From the NCBI GenBank assembly GCA_014239555.1, contig JAAZYR010000011.1, positions 1-64,000 on the forward strand: a DNA stretch of 64,000 bases, given 5' to 3'. Origin of the DNA: Acidimicrobiales bacterium. GTDB lineage: Bacteria; Actinomycetota; Acidimicrobiia; Acidimicrobiales; Poriferisodalaceae. The position numbers were made by a program, and so were the translations under genes. Below are positions 1 to 8,391 of this stretch, in pieces (position 1 is the first letter of the stretch; the number at the start of each line of letters is the position of its first letter). A model generated the notes under the pieces. The model made no database searches. It had not been told where the DNA came from and saw only the letters and a list, made by a program, of their open reading frames with translations.

Positions 1-2
1 TT

Positions 3-224
3 TCCATCCGCGAAAATGAAATCACGCAAACCACCTGGAAACTAATGAATGGCTTAGAGGCGGAGAGTCTGCCCGATTGGATGGATGGATTACGGGGCTT
101 GTGGGAAGGCGTTGTGAGCGTCACAGGCCCAGAATTGCGATTGGAGTTATTGGATCGCCTAGATGTCGGAGGAGACTGCTTTCGTTGGCGGTGTTCGGTG
201 ATCTCCAAGGCTTCCAAATATTAA
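3..224 (+). CDS. C-terminal fragment of an unrecognised protein (5' end outside window)
   Basis: An open frame runs from the left edge to TAA at 222-224 without an internal stop, giving about 73 residues rich in Trp, Leu and acidic residues and ending CFRWRCSVISKASKY. It overlaps by 4 bases the stop of the convergent gene that follows. Nothing in the fragment identifies a family. The convergent layout and uninterrupted frame support a real gene end, but its start is outside the window and no function is assigned. Confidence 0.5.
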   Translation, partial: SIRENEITQTTWKLMNGLEAESLPDWMDGLRGLWEGVVSVTGPELRLELLDRLDVGGDCFRWRCSVISKASKY

Positions 225-1102
225 GAAGCAAACGCTTCTAAGGTCGGGGCTAGTTCATCGAGATAGCGGAGCGTGTCATCCGCCGGTGGCAAGTCGAAGT
301 TCACAGGTGTGAAAACGAATTGAGTGACACCGGCCTCGGCGTAGTCTTCAAGTCGCTCCTGCCGAGGACGTCCCCATATGTAAAGGCTGATAGGAATTGA
401 GGAACCGTCGCGTCCGGCTTCGTCGGCTAACCCGCGGAATCGTTTAATTCCCCCCAATACATCTGGCTTTCCATCGACATTCATTATTCCTACGTCTATG
501 GGCGCCCACTCATCTGCGTACTCAGCTGCGTGTTGGATGCCGAGTGGGCCTGCATTCCCGAGAGCGATTGGCACCGTTCCCGATACAGGTTTTGGAAATA
601 CCCAGGAAGGGGAGTAGCGATCCCAAGTGCCTTGGAAACTTGCTTCATCCTCTCGCCAGGCAACGCGGAGAGCCTCGACGCGTTCGCGCATCGCTGAATA
701 CCGTTTACGAAACGGCAAGTCAGGTCGATGGTTCTCAAGTTCCTCTTCATTCCACCCAACGCCAATGCCCATGACAACTCTTCCTTCCGAGAGGACATCG
801 GCTGTGGCAACGGTGCATGCAAGATCTAGAAGATCATGTTCGAGAAGAAGGCAAATACCTGTTCCTAAAGTCAGTGTCGTAGTTTCAGAAGCTGCTGCAG
901 AAATGGAAACCCATGGGTCCATCATGTGGAAATAGGTTTCCGGGAGTTGACCTCCGTTGGGGTAGGTGCTCCGCCGTTCCACTGGAATATGGCTGTGTTC
1001 TGGAAACCACACGGAATCGAAACCGCGTGACTCGAGTTCTCTTGCTAAATGGCCGGGGAGTATCCCGCCGGCGTGATTCCCTGTTAAGTATCCGAACTTC
1101 AT
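221..1102 (-). CDS. LLM-class F420-dependent oxidoreductase
   Basis: A 293-residue protein of the luciferase-like monooxygenase fold. The N-terminus (MKFGYLTGNH) is the first beta strand of the TIM barrel, followed by the typical GFDSVWFPEH strand. Family blocks TLTLGTGI and SEGRVVMGIGVGWNEEE are clear. In actinobacteria this subgroup normally uses coenzyme F420 rather than FMN; the substrate cannot be told from sequence. The ATG at 1100-1102 has no SD but a -10-like TAGGAT six bases upstream, so the transcript is probably leaderless. It is divergent from the SDR gene at 1159, so the two share a 56-base promoter region. Confidence 0.88.
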   Translation of the reverse strand: MKFGYLTGNHAGGILPGHLARELESRGFDSVWFPEHSHIPVERRSTYPNGGQLPETYFHMMDPWVSISAAASETTTLTLGTGICLLLEHDLLDLACTVATADVLSEGRVVMGIGVGWNEEELENHRPDLPFRKRYSAMRERVEALRVAWREDEASFQGTWDRYSPSWVFPKPVSGTVPIALGNAGPLGIQHAAEYADEWAPIDVGIMNVDGKPDVLGGIKRFRGLADEAGRDGSSIPISLYIWGRPRQERLEDYAEAGVTQFVFTPVNFDLPPADDTLRYLDELAPTLEAFAS

Positions 1103-1108
1103 AAATGA

Positions 1109-1114
1109 ATCCTA
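1109..1114 (-). promoter_or_regulatory. -10 element, leaderless promoter of LLM oxidoreductase
   Basis: Reads TAGGAT on the minus strand, 6 nt before the ATG, with no SD. It fits the TAnnnT-N6-7-start pattern seen throughout the window. No convincing -35 is visible. Confidence 0.55.
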
Positions 1115-1145
1115 GGACGAACAGGGCAAGCTAGGCCGCGTCTTC

Positions 1146-1151
1146 TATCGT
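1146..1151 (+). promoter_or_regulatory. -10 element, leaderless promoter of SDR gene
   Basis: TATCGT lies 7 nt before the ATG at 1159, with no SD. It forms a divergent promoter pair with the -10 at 1109-1114. Confidence 0.5.
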
Positions 1152-1158
1152 TCGCTTC

Positions 1159-1929
1159 ATGGATTTGAGACTTGAGGGAAAGGTCGCACTTGTCACTGGC
1201 GGGTCGAGAGGTATTGGTCGAGGTATTGCTGCCGCGTTTGCCGACGCAGGCGCAAAGGTAATGATTGCTTCACGGAGCGCAGAAGCCTGCGAAGAGGCCA
1301 GCATGGCGATTGGAACAAACTGCGAATGGGTAGCTTCCAATGTTGGGTATTCCGACCAAGCGGAAGCGCTCGTCGATCACACCCTTGAGGTATTCGGTGC
1401 TATCGACATTCTTGTCAATAATGCTGGAGCAAACCCTTACGCCGGGCCAACGATTGACATCGACCTCGCTCGTTGGGATAAGACAATTCAGGTCAACATG
1501 ACCGCGCCACTAATTCTGACTCAGTTGGCTTGGCACAGATACATGAAAGACGGGCCCGGCGGTAGTTCCGTAATTAACATAAGTTCAGTCGGGGGTCTTT
1601 CGACTAATCCCCTCTTAGGTGCGTATGGCGTGGCAAAAGCTGGCGTCATTCATTTGACTGAACAACTGGCTGCCGAGCTCGGACCCAAGGTGAGAGTCAA
1701 CTGCATTGCTCCTGGATTGATAAAAACAGATTTCGCCCGAATTCTTTGGGATGGCGAGAGGGGCGATGCCGTAGCTGGCACCTATCCCCTGGGTCGTTTA
1801 GGGGAAGTAGAAGACATTGCGGGTTGTGCCCTGTGGTTGGTCTCTCCATTGGGTAGCTGGGTAACGGGCCAAACAATTGCGATGGATGGGGGAGGGCTCG
1901 TGGCCTTTAAACCCGAGCCAACGGAATGA
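1159..1929 (+). CDS. SDR-family NAD(P)-dependent oxidoreductase
   Basis: A 256-residue classical short-chain dehydrogenase/reductase. The dinucleotide-binding motif TGGSRGIG is at residues 13-20, NNAG at about 88-91, and the catalytic Ser/Tyr/Lys set is present (INISSVGG, then YGVAK). The C-terminus carries the usual VTGQTIAMDGG block. Such proteins reduce or oxidise hydroxyl/keto groups, and the substrate is not deducible. Its stop overlaps the menA start by 4 bases (ATGA at 1926-1929), so the two are translationally coupled. Whether it works in quinone metabolism is unproven. Confidence 0.88.
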   Translation: MDLRLEGKVALVTGGSRGIGRGIAAAFADAGAKVMIASRSAEACEEASMAIGTNCEWVASNVGYSDQAEALVDHTLEVFGAIDILVNNAGANPYAGPTIDIDLARWDKTIQVNMTAPLILTQLAWHRYMKDGPGGSSVINISSVGGLSTNPLLGAYGVAKAGVIHLTEQLAAELGPKVRVNCIAPGLIKTDFARILWDGERGDAVAGTYPLGRLGEVEDIAGCALWLVSPLGSWVTGQTIAMDGGGLVAFKPEPTE

Positions 1930-2792
1930 CGTCATCACGGGATTGGCTTGCCGGAGCACGACCTAGGACATGGCCAGCGGCGATAGTGCCGGTGGCAGTC
2001 GGGACGGCTGCCGCTGAGAGTGGTCTGGATATCTTGCGTGCAATCTTGGCGCTGTTAGTTGCGTTGTCTCTTCAGGTGGGCGTTAACTACGCCAATGACT
2101 ACAGCGACGGAATCCGGGGCACAGACGACCGTCGAATAGGCCCCATGCGGTTGGTTGCATCTGCAATAGCGTCTCCTGGGGCTGTTAAGCGAGCTGCGTT
2201 AGGGGCTTTTGCGCTTGCGGCTATCCCAGGAATTTATCTCTCGTTGGTGACCACCATGTGGTTGCTCTTGGTGGGAGCTTTATCTATAGGTGCGGCGTGG
2301 TGTTACACCGGCGGGCCGAAGCCATATGGCTACAGAGGTTGGGGCGAAATTTTTGTCTTTGTTTTTTTCGGACTAGTTGCATCTGCCGGAAGCACATACT
2401 TGCAAGATGAACGTCTTACGGCCTTGGCAATCGGGGCTTCGATTCCGGTTGGTCTGTTGACCGTCGCCTTACTAATCACTAACAACCTTCGGGATCTCCC
2501 GGGCGACAAGATCGCTGGCAAATACACGCTTGCAGTCCGAATAGGGGATCGGCCCACAAGAGTGCTTTACGTAGCGATCGTTGCGATGGCGTTCCTCTGT
2601 CTGCCATACCTGAGTTTGGTGAGACCATGGGCTCTGCTGGCATTGTTGGCCGTCCCGATGGCATTCAAACCAATGAGATCAGTTGTCCAGGGAGCTGAAG
2701 GGCAGGCGCTAATACCGGTACTAGGTGCTACGGGAAGGCTGGAAATGATTTATGGCCTGCTGCTGGTGGTCGGCTTAGCAATGGGCAGCTAA
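1926..2792 (+). CDS. menA: 1,4-dihydroxy-2-naphthoate polyprenyltransferase MenA
   Basis: A 288-residue UbiA-superfamily integral membrane prenyltransferase. The first prenyl-diphosphate/Mg binding motif is NDYSDGIRGTDD (residues 57-68) and the second is NNLRDLPGDKIAGK (about 185-200). Several hydrophobic helices (LALLVALSLQVGV, LLLVGALSIGAAW) surround them. It attaches the isoprenoid tail to DHNA in menaquinone synthesis at the cytoplasmic membrane. The call is supported by menG, the next step, immediately downstream on the opposite strand. The two stop codons overlap by 4 bases (2789-2792). Confidence 0.92.
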   Translation: MTSSRDWLAGARPRTWPAAIVPVAVGTAAAESGLDILRAILALLVALSLQVGVNYANDYSDGIRGTDDRRIGPMRLVASAIASPGAVKRAALGAFALAAIPGIYLSLVTTMWLLLVGALSIGAAWCYTGGPKPYGYRGWGEIFVFVFFGLVASAGSTYLQDERLTALAIGASIPVGLLTVALLITNNLRDLPGDKIAGKYTLAVRIGDRPTRVLYVAIVAMAFLCLPYLSLVRPWALLALLAVPMAFKPMRSVVQGAEGQALIPVLGATGRLEMIYGLLLVVGLAMGS

Positions 2793-3490
2793 TTGTGCGT
2801 TACTTGGGTCCCTAAAAAAAGTTGCGTGATTCCGCCACTCAGAGGAACCCTTATTGCGTCCGTGAAACCCACTTTTTGAAGCTCGGCCAAGATCTCTTCG
2901 CTAGGTGGCAGGTAATCGACCGACTTTGGGAGATATCGGTAAGCGCTTGGGTCTGATAGCAGCGCCCCGATTTTTGGAACTACCGTTCCAAAATACACGC
3001 TGTGGCCCCAACGCAAAAAAGGATTAGATGGTTGCCCCACATCGAGTAAACCGATGCGTCCGCCGGGTCGAACCACTCTGGAGACTTCATGAAAGAAAGC
3101 AGTCAGGTCTTTGAAGTTCCTCAACGCGAACCCGCAAGTGACTCCGTCGACATGTGCGCTTGGGACAGGCAATTGGAGGGCATCAGCCCTCACCAAGGGA
3201 GCGTCTGTCCCCGCTGCGGCCAACATGCCAGCGCTGAAATCCATACCAATCGGATTTAATTCGAACCGCAGGAGATCGTTGCAAAAGTCGCCGGTTCCGC
3301 ATGCGAGATCAAGCACCGTCGATCCGGGCGTTAGCGCAAGGTCTCGCACTGTTCTGCGTCGCCACCCGACGTCCATGCGAAACGTCATCAACCTGTTGAC
3401 TAAGTCGTATCTGGGAGCGATTTGATCAAACATTCGCTCAACAATGATGGCCTTGTCTTCGCCTTGAGGGAGATCTTCGTCTTGAGGCAC
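2789..3490 (-). CDS. menG: Demethylmenaquinone methyltransferase MenG/UbiE
   Basis: A 233-residue class I SAM methyltransferase. The N-terminal block VERMFDQIAPRYDLVNRLMT is typical of UbiE/MenG, motif I is VLDLACGTGD (about 59-67), and the signature GFALRNFKDL follows. It performs the last C-methylation making menaquinone. It starts with GTG at 3488-3490, with only a weak upstream context. Converging on menA with overlapping 3' ends, it completes the last two steps of menaquinone synthesis, but in opposite transcriptional orientation rather than in one operon. Confidence 0.92.
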   Translation of the reverse strand: MPQDEDLPQGEDKAIIVERMFDQIAPRYDLVNRLMTFRMDVGWRRRTVRDLALTPGSTVLDLACGTGDFCNDLLRFELNPIGMDFSAGMLAAAGTDAPLVRADALQLPVPSAHVDGVTCGFALRNFKDLTAFFHEVSRVVRPGGRIGLLDVGQPSNPFLRWGHSVYFGTVVPKIGALLSDPSAYRYLPKSVDYLPPSEEILAELQKVGFTDAIRVPLSGGITQLFLGTQVTHN

Positions 3491-3515
3491 AATTTAAAAT
3501 TGGAGTAGACGGCGC

Positions 3516-3974
3516 TCAGGTATATGCCCGATATATGCATTCAGCTACGCATGCGGGCCTCTCAGAGCCTTCGATTTCGAAAACCAACTCTGCGGTGTAT
3601 TGCGCCCCGCCGTCAAAGCGGGACACCTCTTTGAGTTCGGCACCCAGACGCACGTTCGAACCCACTGGAACGGGAGCAGTGAAGCGGAGTTTGTTGGCTC
3701 CGTAGTTGACACCCATTTTGACGTCGCCGGCGATGGTGAACGCTTCTGCCATGCACATGGGGGCAAGGGAAAGCGTCAAATACCCGTGAGCGATAGTGGT
3801 TCCGAACGGCCCAGATTTTGCGCGTTCTTCGTCGAGGTGGATCCATTGGAAGTCACCAGTGGCTTCAGCGAATTTCTGAACTTGCTCGGGGGTGATCGTG
3901 TGCCAATCGCTGTAGCCGAGGTGTTGGCCGACGCGACTTTCCAGGTCATCAATTCCGTCTATGTGGGTGGTCAT
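3516..3974 (-). CDS. MaoC-family (R)-specific enoyl-CoA hydratase-like protein
   Basis: A 152-residue single hot-dog domain. The hydratase 2 motif is intact: Asp41 and His46 in DFQWIHLDEERA, followed by GPFGTTIAHGYL. Family members hydrate 2-enoyl-CoA to (R)-3-hydroxyacyl-CoA. NodN-like variants share this N-terminal pattern, so the true substrate is open. The ATG at 3972-3974 is preceded at 7 nt by TAAACT and has no SD, indicating a leaderless transcript. It lies 25 bases upstream of menG on the same strand and could be cotranscribed with it. Confidence 0.86.
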   Translation of the reverse strand: MTTHIDGIDDLESRVGQHLGYSDWHTITPEQVQKFAEATGDFQWIHLDEERAKSGPFGTTIAHGYLTLSLAPMCMAEAFTIAGDVKMGVNYGANKLRFTAPVPVGSNVRLGAELKEVSRFDGGAQYTAELVFEIEGSERPACVAECIYRAYT

Positions 3975-3981
3975 GTCTCAA

Positions 3982-3987
3982 AGTTTA
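3982..3987 (-). promoter_or_regulatory. -10 element, leaderless promoter of MaoC gene
   Basis: Minus-strand TAAACT, 7 nt from the ATG. Confidence 0.55.
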
Positions 3988-3997
3988 GAGCTATTAC

Positions 3998-4396
3998 TCA
4001 CCCGAACCAGATTCGCCGGTATTCCTTGCTTTGAGGGTGTAGAAGCAAGACGACTAAAACCAAGTCGAACATGAGCCGCAATAGAAAACCGAGTAACTCG
4101 ACGTCGTACCGAATTCCGATCCACAAGGTTGCGACTACTGAATAAAGCGCTGCTGAAACCGCCAGTCTGAAACCCCATTTTTTTTCGTTGGCGATGCCAA
4201 GGCCTCCTCCAACCAAAGCCGCCAGCAATATAAGGGGAAAGATTCTTGATGCGAAGAGCCCGAGAACGTCGTAGGCCAGTTGGCGGTAATAAACACTGCC
4301 GAACAAGACAATGCTGACCGCACGAAAATAGGCGAGCATGACTGCGCTGTGGAGCGTCTGCGGTTGAGTGGGATTTAACCAGCGAAAATTATTCAC
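3998..4396 (-). CDS. Small membrane protein, function unknown
   Basis: A 132-residue protein with about four hydrophobic segments, including MLAYFRAVSIVLFG, RIFPLILLAALVGGGLG, LAVSAALYSVVATLWIG and LLRLMFDLVLVVLLLH, and a short basic cytoplasmic tail. I do not recognise a family. It starts with GTG at 4394-4396. It sits on the minus strand between rlmN (32 bases away) and the MaoC gene (23 bases), so it may be part of an rlmN-led transcript. The hydrophobicity pattern in frame argues that it is real rather than a shadow. Confidence 0.6.
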   Translation of the reverse strand: MNNFRWLNPTQPQTLHSAVMLAYFRAVSIVLFGSVYYRQLAYDVLGLFASRIFPLILLAALVGGGLGIANEKKWGFRLAVSAALYSVVATLWIGIRYDVELLGFLLRLMFDLVLVVLLLHPQSKEYRRIWFG

Positions 4397-4428
4397 TTTG
4401 CCAGTGTGGCAGAGGCTGGGTCAGATCC

Positions 4429-5475
4429 CTATGTCTTTCGACGTTGCGACTTTCCTCGGAGCGTTACTTGTTGTTCAGCGCGCAATTGTCCACATGCGGC
4501 GTCGATCTCTGTTCCCCGATTAGTGCGAATAGTGGCGTTGACACCAAGAGAATCAAGTAAATCTTGAAACCAAATGATCGATTCGGGATCTGTCGCTGGT
4601 GTCGAATAGCCGGGAGTCGGATTGAGAGGAATTAAATTGACATGGGCATTAAACGGACGAGCGAATGCCGCTAACTCCCGCGCTGCATTTTCGTTGTCAT
4701 TGACCCCAGCCATCATTGCCCATTCGAAACTAAGCCGCCGGTTTTTCGCCCTTCTGTAAGAGTGAAGCGCTTCTGCGAGCTTTCGCAACGGGTAGGTGCG
4801 GTTGATAGGTGCAATACGGTTGCGAGTTTTGTCATTCGCGGAATGAAGGGAAACAGCGAGGCTGACAGGTAAAGCTTGTTGAGTCAGTCGTTCGATTCCG
4901 GGTACCACACCCACTGTCGAAAGGGTGATCCTTCGAGCACCAATTCCGAGGTCATCGTGTATGCGTTCGACTGCGGGCCAGACTTGATCGAAGTTGGCGA
5001 GTGGTTCTCCCATGCCCATGAACACGACGTTGCTGACGCGTCGCTCACCTGAACGTTGAGCAGCTCGAACAACCTGCTCGACGATTTCGCCGATTGTTAA
5101 ATGACGGTCAAAGCCCACTTGCCCCGTTGCGCAGAAGCTGCAACCCATTGCGCAGCCAGCCTGCGAAGATACACAGACTGTTGAGCGGTCTCGATAGTGC
5201 ATAAGAACTGACTCGACTAAATGCCCATCAGTCAGTTGCCAAAGCTGTTTGATGGTCTTGTCGTTGTCGGCCTTTACTTCCCTAACCGGCGTAAGTGCTG
5301 ACGGGAGCAGTTCCTCAATTGTGTTACGAAGAGCTTTGGGCACGTTAGTTAATTCAGCGGGCTCGCGATGTTGCGCGTGTAGTCCGTCCCACACCTGATC
5401 GACTCGGTAATTGGGCTCGCCTTCCAGCAATTCTGCGAGCTCTGAACGGGACAAGTCATAGCGGGTGGTCACCAC
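4429..5475 (-). CDS. rlmN: Dual-specificity 23S rRNA/tRNA (adenine-C2)-methyltransferase RlmN
   Basis: A 348-residue radical-SAM enzyme that methylates A2503 of 23S rRNA and A37 of some tRNAs. The 4Fe-4S motif CxxxCxxC is at Cys108, Cys112 and Cys115, followed by CATGQVGF. MGMGEPLANF and the C-terminal EIDAACGQLR, which supplies the methyl-transfer cysteine, are present. The start is GTG at 5473-5475, preceded at 6 nt by TACCAT on the minus strand with no SD. It is divergent from the VIT-like gene, with only 32 bases between the two start codons. Confidence 0.95.
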   Translation of the reverse strand: MVTTRYDLSRSELAELLEGEPNYRVDQVWDGLHAQHREPAELTNVPKALRNTIEELLPSALTPVREVKADNDKTIKQLWQLTDGHLVESVLMHYRDRSTVCVSSQAGCAMGCSFCATGQVGFDRHLTIGEIVEQVVRAAQRSGERRVSNVVFMGMGEPLANFDQVWPAVERIHDDLGIGARRITLSTVGVVPGIERLTQQALPVSLAVSLHSANDKTRNRIAPINRTYPLRKLAEALHSYRRAKNRRLSFEWAMMAGVNDNENAARELAAFARPFNAHVNLIPLNPTPGYSTPATDPESIIWFQDLLDSLGVNATIRTNRGTEIDAACGQLRAEQQVTLRGKSQRRKT

Positions 5476-5481
5476 CCTTTA

Positions 5482-5487
5482 ATGGTA
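5482..5487 (-). promoter_or_regulatory. -10 element, leaderless promoter of rlmN
   Basis: Minus-strand TACCAT, 6 nt from GTG. It lies only 7 bases from the oppositely directed -10 at 5495-5500, so polymerase binding at the two must be mutually exclusive. Confidence 0.55.
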
Positions 5488-5494
5488 CGGCGAG

Positions 5495-5500
5495 TACCTT
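5495..5500 (+). promoter_or_regulatory. -10 element, leaderless promoter of VIT-like gene
   Basis: TACCTT, 7 nt before the GTG start at 5508, with no SD. Confidence 0.55.
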
Positions 5501-5507
5501 CAAATGC

Positions 5508-6218
5508 GTGACTACTCACCGCTATGACGATCATCATCGAGATGTGCACGGAAGCGGAGTTCGGGCGGCAGTCTTTGGGGCCTCGGATGGTTTGGTATCT
5601 AATGTGCTTTTGATAGTCGGCCTTGCGGGAGCTGACGCATCCGCGGGAATGGTGCGCACAGCTGGGGTAGCAGCGCTCCTTGCCGGTGCGATCTCGATGG
5701 CAGCTGGCGAATACGTATCTGTTCGCGCTCAAAACGATCTGGTAACCGGTGAATTAGAAAAAGAACGACAAGCGTTGGCTGATGATCCAGAAGAAGAAAC
5801 TGAAGAGTTAGCAGAGGTATATGTCGAAAGGGGAATGTCACCAGAACAGGCCAAAGAAATGGCCCAGTTAGTAATGCAAAATCCAGATGTGGCCTTAGAA
5901 GTTCATGCACGAGAAGAACTCGGAGTCAGCCCCAATAATTTGGCCTCGCCAGGGATTGCCGCGCTGTGGTCTTTTGTTGCGTTTGCTATAGGGGCATTGG
6001 TACCTCTGGTTCCTTGGTTTTTCTCCTCTGCAGGCGGGGTTATTTGGGTGTCCGTGGCCGCCGGCGTTACTGGTGCTGCAACGATTGGGGCAACCTTGGC
6101 CGTAGCTACAGGACGTTCCATTTCTCGAGGGGTTTTGCGACACGTAGGTATTGCGAGCACAGCGGCGATGACAATTCACTTTGTTGGTGTTTGGCTCGGA
6201 TCAGTAGTGCAGTTTTGA
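5508..6218 (+). CDS. VIT1/CCC1-family iron/manganese transporter
   Basis: A 236-residue membrane protein. It opens with a His/Asp-rich cytoplasmic stretch (HRYDDHHRDVHG), then the family signature VFGASDGLVSN and AGAISMAAGEYVS. A charged central loop rich in Glu (EKERQALADDPEEETEE) corresponds to the metal-binding domain of VIT proteins, and three hydrophobic C-terminal segments follow. It should move Fe2+ or Mn2+ across the cytoplasmic membrane. The GTG start gives a leaderless-type promoter and keeps the full first motif. It is divergent from rlmN. Confidence 0.85.
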   Translation: MTTHRYDDHHRDVHGSGVRAAVFGASDGLVSNVLLIVGLAGADASAGMVRTAGVAALLAGAISMAAGEYVSVRAQNDLVTGELEKERQALADDPEEETEELAEVYVERGMSPEQAKEMAQLVMQNPDVALEVHAREELGVSPNNLASPGIAALWSFVAFAIGALVPLVPWFFSSAGGVIWVSVAAGVTGAATIGATLAVATGRSISRGVLRHVGIASTAAMTIHFVGVWLGSVVQF

Positions 6219-6253
6219 GTGGTTGATATCTGCGGTCACCCATATCAGTCACT

Positions 6254-6272
6254 GACCTTCACTCAGAAGGTC
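6254..6272. terminator. Perfect hairpin downstream of VIT-like gene, no T-tract
   Basis: GACCTTC and GAAGGTC form a 7-bp stem around a 5-base loop (ACTCA), 36 bases after the stop. There is no following U-run, so it may be a terminator of the U-less kind or a processing site. No gene is supported between 6219 and 6478. Confidence 0.3.
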
Positions 6273-6478
6273 TCGCATCCATTCAGTGGGTTTGTGGGGT
6301 GGCTCGTATTGAGCTTCAGCTTGCTGTGCCACTCGACCCATAATGCTCTTCGCTCCGCGTGACCGAGACATCCGAGGCACTTAACTCCTTCGCTTACAGC
6401 TAGCTCCTGGGTCAAGCGAGCGGGTCTGCCAGTTGACCTTCTACTATGTCTGCAAGTGAATGCTGGGGGAAGTGGATC

Positions 6479-8182
6479 ATGTATGACGTAATTATCAAAA
6501 ACGGGACTGTGGTCGACGGGAGCGGGACAAAAAGCCGTGTCGCGAACGTTGGCATTGTTGGGGATCGGGTCGTAGAAGTAGGCGAATGCTCCGGTGAAGC
6601 CTCGCAAGTGTTCGACGCATCTGGCCGTCTTGTCACCCCCGGATTTGTTGACATCCACACACATCTTGACGCGCAGCTTGCATGGGATCCGATCGGAACC
6701 GTGTCTTGTTGGCACGGTGTTACCTCAGCGGTAATGGGTAACTGTGGCGTTACTTTTGCACCGTGTAAACCCGAAGATCGCAGCTTTTTAGCCGAAGTAA
6801 TGGAGTCGGTTGAAGATATCCCAGCTCAGGCAATATTGGAGGGTCTGCCATGGGATTGGCGTACTTTTGGCGAATATCTTGATTCCTATGAGCGCATGCC
6901 AAAGGGTCTAAATGTCGGTGGAATGGTCGGGCATTGCTCCGTTCGACTCATGGCGATGGGTGATCGTGCCATTGATGATCATCACGCGAATGCGGAAGAT
7001 ATTGCACGCATGTGCGATCTAGTTGAAGAGAGCATGGAAGGCGGGGCTCTAGGATTTTCGACATCCAGAACGTACCTACATCAGACGCCTGATGGGCGAG
7101 AAGTGCCCGGAACGTGGGCCCACCCCGAAGAGTTACTTGCTATTGGTGAAGTCATGGGCCGGTTAGGCAAGGGAATCTTCGAGGCAGCAGTAGACAACGA
7201 TCGAAAGTCACATGGGATGGTGGGCGTCGCAGATCGTTCAGTCATAGACCGAGAAGTTAAGTGGATGAAAGAGCTTTCGATAAGGACAGGTAGACCAGTC
7301 ACATTTGGGTTTGTGCAGAATAGATCGGACCCGACTGCCTGGGAGTACTGGTTGGAACTAGTCGAACGCGCGAATGACGAAGGCGCATTGATCTACCCGC
7401 AAACAACTAGCCGAGGAATTGGTGTGTTGTTTGGCGTAGCGAACAGAACACCATTTGACAACTGTTCTCAGGCCTGGAGGGCAATGCGGGGCCTGTCTTG
7501 GCAGGAGAAGCTTAAAAAACTTGGCGATAATTCCTTCAAAGCACAACTTGTGTCTGATGCAGCACAGACCCCTTCGAAGCTCGACCTTTCCGGGATTTAT
7601 CGGTTAGACAGCAGCCGGGTCGTGTACGAGGCTGACGAGTCGGAGACATTGGAAGCACATGCTGCGGTGCGAGGTGTTTCTCCAGCCGAAGCTTTCATCG
7701 ATATGGCTCTGGAGACTGAAGGACGCGGCCTATGGAATTATCCATTCTTAAACTTTGATTTTGACGCGATTCAATCAAAGTTGAAGCATCCTGACGTAGT
7801 CCTTGGCATCGGAGATGCAGGCGCACACGTGGGCCAGATACAAGATGCGAGTCAATCAACCTATTTCCTGACGAGATGGACGCGTGATAGCAAAACTTGG
7901 AACGTAGAAGAGGCAATCAAAATGTTGACTTCTGAGGGAGCAGATCTCTTCGGATTCAAAGACCGCGGGACGCTACGAGAAGGTTCATACGCTGACGTAA
8001 ACGTCATTGATTTCGAAAATCTAGCGCTACATGCACCCGAGTTTGTTTATGACTTCCCGAATGGTGCCGGTCGATATGTCCAAAAAGCATCTGGGTATGA
8101 CTTAACGCTCGTTAACGGCGAAGTGTTTATGGAAAACGGTGAACACAAGGGAGCGCTGGCAGGCAGGGTTGTCCGCAGCTGA
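6479..8182 (+). CDS. D-aminoacylase-like amidohydrolase
   Basis: A 567-residue amidohydrolase-superfamily enzyme. The N-terminal beta-sandwich block YDVIIKNGTVVDGSG is followed by the metal-binding strand GFVDIHTHLDAQL, and near the C-terminus by the GIGDAGAHVGQ block that supplies the catalytic Asp. The closest match by eye is the N-acyl-D-amino-acid deacylase group, though many marine members act on unknown amides. An ATG at 6446 in frame would add 11 residues. I chose 6479 because GGGGGAAG lies at the right distance upstream and the protein then begins at the conserved MYDVIIKNG. Confidence 0.85.
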   Translation: MYDVIIKNGTVVDGSGTKSRVANVGIVGDRVVEVGECSGEASQVFDASGRLVTPGFVDIHTHLDAQLAWDPIGTVSCWHGVTSAVMGNCGVTFAPCKPEDRSFLAEVMESVEDIPAQAILEGLPWDWRTFGEYLDSYERMPKGLNVGGMVGHCSVRLMAMGDRAIDDHHANAEDIARMCDLVEESMEGGALGFSTSRTYLHQTPDGREVPGTWAHPEELLAIGEVMGRLGKGIFEAAVDNDRKSHGMVGVADRSVIDREVKWMKELSIRTGRPVTFGFVQNRSDPTAWEYWLELVERANDEGALIYPQTTSRGIGVLFGVANRTPFDNCSQAWRAMRGLSWQEKLKKLGDNSFKAQLVSDAAQTPSKLDLSGIYRLDSSRVVYEADESETLEAHAAVRGVSPAEAFIDMALETEGRGLWNYPFLNFDFDAIQSKLKHPDVVLGIGDAGAHVGQIQDASQSTYFLTRWTRDSKTWNVEEAIKMLTSEGADLFGFKDRGTLREGSYADVNVIDFENLALHAPEFVYDFPNGAGRYVQKASGYDLTLVNGEVFMENGEHKGALAGRVVRS

Positions 8183-8264
8183 AGTTACCTTCAGCGAAAT
8201 CTCTACGAGCTAACAGATCGATTAGCACTTGGCGCGTTTTGTTAGCGGTCGATACGAAGAGTCC

Positions 8265-8282
8265 ATCGAATTTCGATTCGAT
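8265..8282. terminator. Hairpin with TTCG tetraloop between convergent genes
   Basis: ATCGAAT, TTCG loop, ATTCGAT: a perfect 7-bp stem in the 209-base gap between the amidohydrolase and mshD, which converge. The stem is AT-rich and followed only by TTTA, so it could be a weak bidirectional terminator. Nothing else is evident in the gap. Confidence 0.3.
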
Positions 8283-8391
8283 TTACTCATCGTGTTCAAC
8301 ACACCAGTTTCAACGCACTTGAGAACGTCGTGTATCGACCTTTCTCCTTGAGATGGGTTTGGGTTTTTGGTGCGTCTTGATCCATTGCGGA

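Noticed and set aside
6433-6461. Sigma70 promoter (TTGACC with a 17-base spacer) before the amidohydrolase
   Set aside because: The hexamer at -10 (GTGAAT) matches the consensus poorly; kept only as a weak possibility.
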